Positions 1 to 5,951 of a DNA stretch of 17,581 bases are shown piece after piece. The stretch is from JBOGED01 sp050743625 (GTDB lineage Bacteria; Actinomycetota; Nitriliruptoria; Euzebyales; Egibacteraceae), in NCBI GenBank assembly GCA_050743625.1, contig JBOGED010000359.1:1-17581 (forward strand), read 5' to 3'. The first letter of the stretch is position 1. Each line of letters opens with the position of its first letter. The notes below the pieces were generated by a model, which made no database searches, had not been told where the DNA came from, and saw only the letters and a program-made list of their open reading frames with translations. The position numbers were made by a program, and so were the translations under genes.

Positions 1-112
1 CTCTGCACAGTAGCGCCCGGCGCTTCGTTCGATGCCTCGCTCGAGCGCGGAAAGGTCGCGGGACGCCTGGTTTGCCTGATTCTCATCCTCCGGGGAGGCG
101 GCGCCAGCCGCC

Positions 113-1474
113 ATGAGCTGCTGTGCAGGAAAAGCCGGCGTCGTGGCGCCCGCTGACCGCTATGAGGCAGCGGTCCGCACGCTTTTCGCGCGCCGGCCGG
201 ACACCATGGTCCGGGGGTTGGACCGCATCCGCGCCGTCAGCGAGCGGCTCGGCAACCCCCAGCACCGCTTCGAGGCGGTACACATCACGGGAACCAATGG
301 CAAGACGACGCTTGCTCGCATGATCTCAAGCGTCCTGCAGTGCGCCGGGCTCCGGGTCGGCACCTTTACCTCTCCTCACCTTCAGGATGTACGGGAGCGG
401 GTCCACGTCGCGGGGCAGCCCATATCGGCGGCGGACCTCTTGGCTCATCTCGACGCGCTGGCTCCGGCGATGGATCGCGTCGAGCGCGAGCGGGGTGAGA
501 TGGTCACGTTCTTCGAGACGATGACCGCGCTCGCGTTCCGACACTTCGCCGCAGAGAATGTCGATGCCGCGGTCCTGGAGGTGGGTGTGGGTGGGCGGCT
601 GGATCCGACGAACGTGGCGCGTGCTCGGATCGCGGTGATCGGTCCGATTGGACTGGATCACCCCGAGCTCGGACCGCATGTGGAGGATGTGGCTGGAGAG
701 AAAGCTGGCATCGTCAAGGACGGCGTCCGCATGGTCGTCTCGGCCCGTCAACCGGCGGCGGCCGCCCGGGTTATCTCCCGACGGGCCGCCCGTCTCGGCG
801 TCCCGGTGGCCGTCGAGGGTGCAGACTTCGGGGTTCTCGGGCGCACTCGTCTCCCTGACGGCCAGGAGCTAGACCTCGCCGGTCTCGGCAGGCGTCTGAT
901 CGCCGGAGTGCGACTTCCCCTCCAAGGTGCGCATCAGGCCGCCAACGCCGCTGTCGCGGTGGCGGCGTCCGAGTCCTTCCTCGCCTCCGACGGGCGACTC
1001 CTTCAGCACGATGCCGTCCGGGCTGGCTTCGCGTCGACACGCTCACCGGGCCGGCTCGAGCTCGTCCGTCGCCAAGATGCCGCACCGGTCCTGCTCGACG
1101 GTGCGCACAATCCAGACGGGGCGCTCGCGCTAGCTGGAGCCCTGCGCTCAGAATTTCCCGCCTTCGACCAGCGGGTTCTTGTGCTTGGCATGCAGGACGA
1201 CAAGGACGTGGAAGCCGTGGTGCGCGCACTCCTACCGGCCGTCGACTCGCTCGTCGTCACCTGCGCCCCTGGCCACCGGGCCGCGCCAGCGGACCGGCTG
1301 GCGAAGGCCATGCATAGCGCGGGAAGGGACGCGCTCGTGACCGTGGATACGCGAGAGGCGCTTGCCTGCGCCACGGAGCTCGCGAATCCGTCCCGGGATC
1401 TGGTGGTCGTCACGGGTTCGCTTTACCTGGTCGGGGCGGCCCGCGAAATCCTCGGACTCACGTCCTTCCGCTGA
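113..1474 (+). CDS. folC: Bifunctional folylpolyglutamate synthase / dihydrofolate synthase
   Basis: Cytosolic Mur-ligase-family enzyme that adds glutamate to dihydropteroate and to folates using ATP. The sequence shows the P-loop TGTNGKTT at about residues 59-66, the FolC motif TFTSPHLQDVRERV just after it, the GVGGRLDPTN motif, the DHPE...GEKAGIVK segment holding the lysine that is normally carbamylated, and LLDGAHNPDG in the C-terminal domain. Length (453 aa) is normal for the family. The ATG at 113 is preceded by GGGGAGG at 92-98, a rather long spacing; an in-frame GTG at 143 with AGGAAA upstream is an alternative start. A reading frame entering from the left edge ends in a TGA at 114-116 that overlaps this ATG, so an upstream coupled gene is possible, but its roughly 37 visible codons are not recognisable. 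The family call is very secure; the exact start is not. Confidence 0.96.
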   Translation: MSCCAGKAGVVAPADRYEAAVRTLFARRPDTMVRGLDRIRAVSERLGNPQHRFEAVHITGTNGKTTLARMISSVLQCAGLRVGTFTSPHLQDVRERVHVAGQPISAADLLAHLDALAPAMDRVERERGEMVTFFETMTALAFRHFAAENVDAAVLEVGVGGRLDPTNVARARIAVIGPIGLDHPELGPHVEDVAGEKAGIVKDGVRMVVSARQPAAAARVISRRAARLGVPVAVEGADFGVLGRTRLPDGQELDLAGLGRRLIAGVRLPLQGAHQAANAAVAVAASESFLASDGRLLQHDAVRAGFASTRSPGRLELVRRQDAAPVLLDGAHNPDGALALAGALRSEFPAFDQRVLVLGMQDDKDVEAVVRALLPAVDSLVVTCAPGHRAAPADRLAKAMHSAGRDALVTVDTREALACATELANPSRDLVVVTGSLYLVGAAREILGLTSFR

Positions 1475-1584
1475 CGCTGTACTCTTGAAACGCCGAAGCC
1501 TCCCCGCCCAGTGCAGCGGCGTCTCGCGACGAGCCGCTCGGAATGCCCTACACCGGCCGGCGTGGTGACACCCAATGACCCGGG

Positions 1585-1597
1585 TAGTGTGGCCACT
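1585..1597 (+). promoter_or_regulatory. Possible -10 box for a leaderless tetR transcript
   Basis: TAGTGT at 1585-1590 fits the actinobacterial TANNNT -10 pattern. Seven bases separate it from the GTG at 1598, so transcription would start at or next to the start codon. No good -35 box is seen; the nearest is GTGACA at 1565-1570, only 14 bp away. No Shine-Dalgarno sequence precedes the GTG, consistent with a leaderless message. Weak evidence on its own. Confidence 0.35.
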
Positions 1598-2254
1598 GTG
1601 TCCAACATGCCAAAGAACGTAAACACTTCGACTACGGGAGTTCCGCTTAGCAATGCCCGCGAGCGGATTCTCGACGCGGCATACGGATTATTCTCCCGTT
1701 ACGGAATCCGAGCGGTAGGTGTCGACACGATCGTCGCCGAATCCGGTGTGGCAAAGATGACGCTCTACCGCCATTTCCCTTCGAAGGACGATCTCGTCAT
1801 CGCATTCCTCAAGCGTCGCGAAGAACGCTGGACACACGCGTGGGTGAAGGGCGAGGTCGAGCGGCGCGCCGTGGGCCCTACCGAACGCCTGCTCGCGATC
1901 TTCGATGTCTTCGGCGAGTGGTTCCAGCGTGACGACTTCGAGGGCTGCTCGTTCATCAACGTATTGCTCGAGGTCGAGGATAGGGCGCACCCGATCCACA
2001 CCGCCGCAGTCCAGCATCTCGCTTTTATTCGTTCCTTCCTAAGGGAGCTCGCGGAGCAAGCGGGAGTTCGTGACCCGGACCGGTTTTCTCGCCAATGGCA
2101 CATGCTGATGAAGGGTTCGATCGTGGCGGCTGGGGAGGGCGACCGCGACGCCGCCCGGTTGATCAAAGAGGTCGGCAGGCTGCTCCTCGACGCGCAAGGG
2201 CTACTGACCGAAGCACCCTGCGCTGTCGACTCGGAGCGATCGCTCGGCGGCTGA
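1598..2254 (+). CDS. TetR/AcrR-family transcriptional repressor
   Basis: DNA-binding repressor of the TetR family. The N-terminal helix-turn-helix is clear: ARERILDAAYGLFSRYGIRA, then VDTIVAESGVAKMTLYRHF, then PSKDDLV. The C-terminal ligand-binding part contains EGCSFINVLLEVEDRAHP and LMKGSIVAAGEGD, as in TetR proteins that sense small lipophilic compounds; the ligand is unknown. I chose GTG 1598 over the open frame reaching back to 1511 because the extra residues resemble no TetR N-terminus and no ribosome site is visible. A TAGTGT box at 1585-1590 ends 7 nt before this GTG, which suits a leaderless mRNA; ATG 1607 is the alternative. The likely targets are the gene itself and the small gene at 2378. 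About 218 aa, a normal length. Confidence 0.93.
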   Translation: MSNMPKNVNTSTTGVPLSNARERILDAAYGLFSRYGIRAVGVDTIVAESGVAKMTLYRHFPSKDDLVIAFLKRREERWTHAWVKGEVERRAVGPTERLLAIFDVFGEWFQRDDFEGCSFINVLLEVEDRAHPIHTAAVQHLAFIRSFLRELAEQAGVRDPDRFSRQWHMLMKGSIVAAGEGDRDAARLIKEVGRLLLDAQGLLTEAPCAVDSERSLGG

Positions 2255-2377
2255 GCGGGCGCTCGCGGCGGGGTTCCGGGCATCCTCGTTTTCGCGCGAT
2301 CTTCACATCCATGACTCACGCCGGAAAGAATCGCGGGCTTCTATGGCGGTCTGCCCTACGACCCTGGAGGAGAGGCG

Positions 2378-2944
2378 ATGACCGTCGCGCTGGTCACCGG
2401 ACCTTCCACGCTGGCGGGCGCCGTGTGCGCCGCGCTTGAGGCGAAAGGATCGAAAGCGGTCACCACCGGAGCAAACGGGTCCACCCCGCCGACTGACCCC
2501 TTGCTCGCGCGCCGCTCGGTCGACTGCTACGTGCAGTTACCGCTAGACAATGGTCGCGCCAAGCTCTCAGCCGCGACAGCGGCACAACAGGCGGTTGTAG
2601 ACAACCTGTGGGAACGACTTGACGCCTTGGCGAAGGCCGCCCCTTTGCTCGCGCCGCGCGCCGAGGTGCTCCTCGTGACGGGTGACCCGGAGCGCCCTCA
2701 GGGGCTCAGCCGGCAACTCGCCGCGCTCATCGAGGTGTTCGCGCGGCCGATCCTCGACGGCCACGCGGCGCCCGGCGTCCGTATCAAGCTCATGTCCGGG
2801 AGGCCGTCGCCAGGCGAGATCGCAGCCGCCGCGGTTCGCACCTGGCGCGTGACTCCCGAGAAGCTCAGCAGACTCGCGGATCAAGACCCGGGACGGGCGT
2901 TCGCTGACTGGCGCGACGAGGTCATGGCCGGCTGGCCCGAGTAA
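2378..2944 (+). CDS. Small Rossmann-like protein of unknown function (possible degenerate SDR)
   Basis: A real gene by its start: GGAGGAGAGG lies 4-5 nt before ATG 2378, and composition is typical of the neighbours. The first 30 residues (VALVTGPSTLAGAVCAALEA) read like the first strand, glycine-rich turn and helix of a Rossmann nucleotide-binding fold. A second strand-like stretch is EVLLVTGDPERPQG in mid-protein. The short-chain dehydrogenase YxxxK catalytic pair is not present, and at 188 aa it is shorter than a full SDR, so I would not assign an oxidoreductase activity. It follows the TetR gene by 123 bp on the same strand and may belong to its regulon. Function unknown; confidence refers to it being a gene. 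Confidence 0.75.
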   Translation: MTVALVTGPSTLAGAVCAALEAKGSKAVTTGANGSTPPTDPLLARRSVDCYVQLPLDNGRAKLSAATAAQQAVVDNLWERLDALAKAAPLLAPRAEVLLVTGDPERPQGLSRQLAALIEVFARPILDGHAAPGVRIKLMSGRPSPGEIAAAAVRTWRVTPEKLSRLADQDPGRAFADWRDEVMAGWPE

Positions 2945-3048
2945 ACGGTCGCAGGTGTGGTTAGGCGACTCGCTCGTCCATTTGACGATTCAGTCGACAC
3001 CCCCCATCCGCGGTCGCGGGTTACACGATCGATACCGGCCAGCTGTCG

Positions 3049-3297
3049 TTGGGCGAGCGGGCATACCGCACGCTCAAGTGGTCGTTGCTGGCCGGCGACT
3101 TCGGGTTAGGTGAGCGGCTCGGAGAGGAGCGGCTCGCCGGGCTGGTGGGAGCGTCCCGCACACCGGTCCGCGAGGGACTCATGCGCCTGCACGCCGAGGG
3201 CCTCGTCGATCGCCTTCCCGACGGTGGCTACACGCCAGCGGTACCGGACATGCCGGCGATCCGCGAGCCACACTCCCGGATGAACTCGAAACCCTGA
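3049..3297 (+). pseudogene. Truncated GntR/FadR-family regulator, DNA-binding half only
   Basis: The 82 residues hold a complete GntR winged helix: ERAYRTLKWSLLAGDF, GERLGEERLAGLVGASRTPV, REGLMRLHAEGLVDR and the wing PDGGYTPAV. Family members of this type continue after PDMPAIRE into a helical FCD ligand-binding domain of about 150 residues. Here the match stops at IRE (about base 3270), ten unrelated residues follow, and a TGA ends the frame at 3295-3297. No FCD-like sequence exists elsewhere in the window. The first plausible start is TTG 3049; the frame is open back to 2986 without ATG or GTG, so the natural start may also be lost. I read it as a remnant cut by a rearrangement rather than a functional stand-alone HTH protein. 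A hairpin begins inside its stop codon. Confidence 0.75.
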
Positions 3298-3336
3298 ACT
3301 TCGACTTCGGACGATATCCGCCCGAAGTCGAAGTTC
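3296..3336. terminator. Perfect 15-bp hairpin between convergent genes
   Basis: GAACTTCGACTTCGG at 3296-3310 and its exact reverse complement at 3322-3336 enclose an 11-nt loop. The left arm starts inside the TGA of the GntR remnant, and the right arm ends 3 nt from the stop codon (complement of 3340-3342) of the leftward membrane-protein gene. No T-run follows in either direction, so it would be a U-less terminator of the kind described in actinobacteria, working in both directions. An alternative is the inverted-repeat end of a lost mobile element. Confidence 0.7.
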
Positions 3337-3339
3337 TGG

Positions 3340-3858
3340 CTAGCGCGTCGCCCCCACTCGAACTCGAACGCGACCGGAGGTCTCGTGGATCGAGGTCACC
3401 GCCACTTCGAAATCGTGAGTAGCGCCTCGGACATGGTGGGTCTCGCCTGGCTGCACGGTAACCATGCGAGGCCGTTGTCCTTGCGCTCTGATGACAAGGT
3501 CGGCCTCGAATTCCCCAGTATCGGGAGCGCGGCCGACGTTCTTGACCGTGACGGTCGCGTCACCTCCGTGAAACTCGAAGCTCTGGCCTTCGGTGATTGG
3601 CTGATCGCAGCCCTCACAGGGATCCCATTCCCAACCTGTGGGTCGGTGGGTTCGCCTTCGAACCCATACTCCCAAGGCGCCCATCGACAGGATGAATGCC
3701 TGCTCAGGAAGGGTGCGCCCGACAAAGATGTCGGCGCCTTGCATCCAGAGCCAACCGGCGTCCAGGCCTGCTCCTGCTCCCAACCCTCCAGCGAAGCTCC
3801 AAGCTATCTGGGCTCTGCTGTTCCTGCTCCATCCGTGATCCCATGATCCGAAGAGCAC
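3340..3858 (-). CDS. Small membrane protein with a C-terminal beta-rich domain, unknown function
   Basis: Third gene of the leftward group after the XRE-like regulator and the glycine-rich-domain protein, 62 bp behind the latter. The 172 residues begin with a short polar segment, a hydrophobic stretch at about 17-39 and a second shorter one at about 53-67, then RRR, which by the positive-inside rule would place the C-terminal part in the cytoplasm. That part has a CEGC pair at residues 81-84 and alternating strands (DATVTVKNVG, FEADLVIRAQG, VQPGETHHV) that recall CARDB/Ig-like adhesion folds, although those are usually outside the cell, so the resemblance is only suggestive. Start is GTG 3858, with only GGGGG as a weak ribosome site. 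Ends 4 bases before a perfect hairpin. No family recognised. Confidence 0.6.
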   Translation of the reverse strand: MLFGSWDHGWSRNSRAQIAWSFAGGLGAGAGLDAGWLWMQGADIFVGRTLPEQAFILSMGALGVWVRRRTHRPTGWEWDPCEGCDQPITEGQSFEFHGGDATVTVKNVGRAPDTGEFEADLVIRAQGQRPRMVTVQPGETHHVRGATHDFEVAVTSIHETSGRVRVRVGATR

Positions 3859-3920
3859 GCCGCATGCACCCCCGTCCTACCCAGTGCCGAGACGGTAGCC
3901 GGGTGGTCCGCCCGAGAACG

Positions 3921-4370
3921 TCAGCCGGTATAGCGGCAACTACCGCCGCTGCTACAGCGGGCACTCACTTGCCAGGACTCCTCGTCGAACGGGATGCCCT
4001 TATCGGACATGAAATCGACGGTTTGCACCGCGCGCAGTTCCTGGTCTGTAACGGATAGGTCGTCGTCGGGGGCGTGGTGGATGAACCGGCCGCTGAACTC
4101 CTCACAGAACGCTTGGTATTCGCGGGTGTAAAGGAGAAAGGTGTGCCAACCGAGATCCACCTGTTGTGAGGGTGCGAACTGATGGTCGGGGTGGTCGGCA
4201 CAGAGCTTGAGGAAGCCGAGCGCGGCGTCGATGGTCGCGGCTGCGGTGCCCTCGTCGAGATTGTGGTCCTTGATGACTCGGTTTACCAGGCGCTGCCGAA
4301 GCGTGGGACACACCAGGTGGCCGTAGTGGCCCGTGGTCCCTCCCGGAGCGGCAACTGTCGTCATTGACAT
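3921..4370 (-). CDS. Glycine-rich-domain-like (GRDP/DUF1399-type) protein with two-cysteine tail
   Basis: 149 residues with the core pattern of bacterial proteins annotated as 'glycine-rich domain-containing': a helical lead (FLKLCADHPDHQFAPS), VDLGWHTFLLYTREY with D72, W75 and H76, then FSGRFIHHAPDDD (about 95-103). The biochemical role of this family in bacteria is not established; the conserved D, W and H residues suggest a binding or metal site. The C-terminus is a short tail with C139 and C144, spaced as CSSGGSC. The ATG at 4370 has AAGGTAGG 6 nt upstream; an in-frame ATG at 4364 is less well placed. It lies 70 bp downstream of the XRE-like gene on the same strand and may share its transcript, though palindromes fill the gap. 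Confidence 0.75.
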   Translation of the reverse strand: MSMTTVAAPGGTTGHYGHLVCPTLRQRLVNRVIKDHNLDEGTAAATIDAALGFLKLCADHPDHQFAPSQQVDLGWHTFLLYTREYQAFCEEFSGRFIHHAPDDDLSVTDQELRAVQTVDFMSDKGIPFDEESWQVSARCSSGGSCRYTG

Positions 4371-4404
4371 GATGTGCCTACCTTGCTCTCTTTGCGATGG
4401 AATT

Positions 4405-4436
4405 AAGGAGGGCTCCTTGGGGCCAGCCGGCCGGCT
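4405..4436. repeat. Two adjacent palindromes in the gap between the XRE-like and GRDP-like genes
   Basis: AAGGAG-GG-CTCCTT occupies 4405-4418 and the perfect 12-bp palindrome AGCCGGCCGGCT occupies 4425-4436, directly after the stop codon of the leftward XRE-like gene (4441-4443). Together they could act as a partial terminator or processing site that lowers expression of the next gene, or as a protein-binding site. No T-run follows on the minus strand; the bases after the AAGGAG hairpin there are AATT. Confidence 0.4.
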
Positions 4437-4440
4437 CGCC

Positions 4441-5823
4441 TTACGGAGTGGAGAAGCGCGCCCGGGTTGCCTGTTCTAGCGCCTGGCGCAGTTGAGGGTC
4501 GTGGGTGCTGTCGCTCACCGCGGGACCCCCATGCCGTTCGTGAAGCCAAGCCAGCGCCTGGGCGGTAGCCTCCACGGAGACGTCGAAGAGGTCGTCGTCG
4601 TCCACGATGCGCTGGCCTGTGAGATCGTCGGGGTGCACGTCGACGATGTGGTACGTGTCCGTCGGGCGCTGGAGGAGCTGCTGCACGACCAGCGCCTGAG
4701 AGTTCCACATCTCGCGCCTCACATCTTCATCCCGGACCTCCGCATCCAGTAGGCGGCGTTTCTCCGCGGTGAGCTTGGCGCTATAGCTGATGAACTCATC
4801 GGACATACGGAGATAAATTACGAGAGGGAGGCGCATATCCGCAAGTTGTGGAGCGACTCTATCCATTACGGTCGGTGAGTCCAATATCCACACAAGGTGA
4901 CGCCCGGCCACGTTCGGCCGCTCAAGCAGCCGCTGCGCGATCTCGAACTCCATCGCGTCGTAGTCAAATTGGTCGGTAGCGGCATTGCGCCCGAACTGCT
5001 CGAACGCTGCATAGAGGGTACGTGTGAAGCCCCATCGCAAGCAGCTGGCGAGCATCGACGCGACCGACGCTGCCCCGGTGTCTGGATCGCCCCAGACTAA
5101 GATCGAGGGTGGCACGTTCGCGTTGTAGTCCTGCCTCGGGGCCCGCGAGACACGGGTGGTCGCGACCTCGAGGATCAATGCTGGCCAACGGACCTCTTGA
5201 AGCTGCGGGTTGGTCTCGTCACACCATAGGGCCGCGGTAGTCGCGATGGTGCTGGAGAGCATCCCGTTCAACTCGCGACGATCCTCTTCGACATCGCCTG
5301 TCCCGCCCTGCAGCCGCTCGAACCGCAGAAAGCTCCCCCGGGGCATTGGGTAGCGTCCTCCCCGGACAGTCGGCCACTCGATGATCCGCCATTCGCGCGT
5401 CTGTGCTCGTAGCGCCGAAGCGATCCGAGCCGCGTTGTCGAACGGCGTCGCCTCTTGGAGCAGCTCGCTCAGTCGGTTGACCGTCAGATCCAACTCCCAC
5501 GCAACCCGCAGTGCTGAGAGAGACTGCGCCATCTGCGTAGGCAGCCAGCCCAGGCGCGCGAACATGAGGTCCGCAGGTTGCATCAACGCGTCCGCGATCT
5601 TGGTGATCGCGCGGGGGTCCGGGTCGCTCTTGCCCAGCAGCCAGGTGCTCAGGGTCTGCTTCCGGATGCCGGTCAGGTCCTCCAGTCCACGCAGGCTGAT
5701 GCGCTTGGCGTGCATCGCGTCCCGCACCATCTCGGCCCATGCGCGCCGTCCCTCCAGGACGTCCGCCAGGTCCGCGGGCTGCCCGCCCCTCGACTCGGGC
5801 CCCAGGTTCGCACTCACCACCAC
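4441..5823 (-). CDS. XRE-family HTH protein fused to a degenerate P-loop domain
   Basis: About 460 residues from GTG 5823. Residues 27-85 form an XRE/Cro helix-turn-helix (AWAEMVRDAMHAKRISLRGL, TGIRKQTLSTWLLGK, then ITKIADAL). After a helical middle part, a second domain starts with SILVWGDPDTGAASVASML: strand, glycine loop and helix as in a Walker A motif, but residues 245-253 (GDPDTGAAS) have alanine where lysine is required. HLVWILDSP near 310-318 resembles a Walker B strand, and VIYLRMSDEFISY with later basic residues resembles the lid side of small nucleotide kinases. I infer a regulator with a non-catalytic nucleotide- or ligand-sensing domain. A consensus promoter sits so that GTG 5823 is the predicted first base. 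The open frame continues upstream to 6408, but that extension is antisense to the next gene. Probably autoregulates and controls the divergent gene. Confidence 0.75.
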   Translation of the reverse strand: MVVSANLGPESRGGQPADLADVLEGRRAWAEMVRDAMHAKRISLRGLEDLTGIRKQTLSTWLLGKSDPDPRAITKIADALMQPADLMFARLGWLPTQMAQSLSALRVAWELDLTVNRLSELLQEATPFDNAARIASALRAQTREWRIIEWPTVRGGRYPMPRGSFLRFERLQGGTGDVEEDRRELNGMLSSTIATTAALWCDETNPQLQEVRWPALILEVATTRVSRAPRQDYNANVPPSILVWGDPDTGAASVASMLASCLRWGFTRTLYAAFEQFGRNAATDQFDYDAMEFEIAQRLLERPNVAGRHLVWILDSPTVMDRVAPQLADMRLPLVIYLRMSDEFISYSAKLTAEKRRLLDAEVRDEDVRREMWNSQALVVQQLLQRPTDTYHIVDVHPDDLTGQRIVDDDDLFDVSVEATAQALAWLHERHGGPAVSDSTHDPQLRQALEQATRARFSTP

Positions 5824-5829
5824 AGCAGC

Positions 5830-5858
5830 AGCATATCCACACGCGTACCACTTGTCAA
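5830..5858 (-). promoter_or_regulatory. Consensus leaderless promoter of the XRE-like gene
   Basis: On the minus strand TTGACA (complement of 5853-5858), a 17-bp spacer and TATGCT (complement of 5830-5835) form a near-perfect housekeeping-sigma promoter. Six bases later come three consecutive GTG codons beginning at 5823, so transcription should start at the start codon. This makes the earlier ATG at 5871, which lies upstream of the promoter, unlikely as the start. TGTC-N10-GACA at 5853-5870 overlaps the -35 box and could be an operator. Confidence 0.75.
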
Positions 5859-5883
5859 AAATACTAGACATTCGCGCAAACGA

Positions 5884-5913
5884 TTGACGATCGTCGCTAT
5901 GTGCACGTAACTT
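5884..5913 (+). promoter_or_regulatory. Promoter of the divergent sigma-like gene, with palindromic operator candidate
   Basis: TTGACG at 5884-5889 and TAACTT at 5908-5913 are separated by 18 bp, facing right toward the gene at 5952. The perfect palindrome GACGATCGTC at 5886-5895 covers the -35 box. The two divergent -35 boxes are only 25 bp apart, so one bound regulator could control both genes. A second -10-like TATAGA at 5917-5922 has no well-spaced -35 box. Confidence 0.55.
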
Positions 5914-5951
5914 GACTATAGAGCGTCCCACCTGGCACGAAGGGGGGGTCG

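Noticed and set aside
1..112. Possible end of an upstream gene with TGA overlapping the folC start
   Set aside because: The roughly 37 visible codons show no recognisable motif and other frames are also partly open, so it cannot be called.
1511..1597. Longer start for the TetR gene
   Set aside because: The 29 extra residues do not resemble a TetR N-terminus and have no ribosome site; the GTG at 1598 fits a -10 box.
2234..2245. 12-bp palindrome GAGCGATCGCTC at the end of the TetR gene
   Set aside because: It lies within coding sequence, is GC-rich, and similar palindromes are common in such genomes; no second copy near a promoter was seen.
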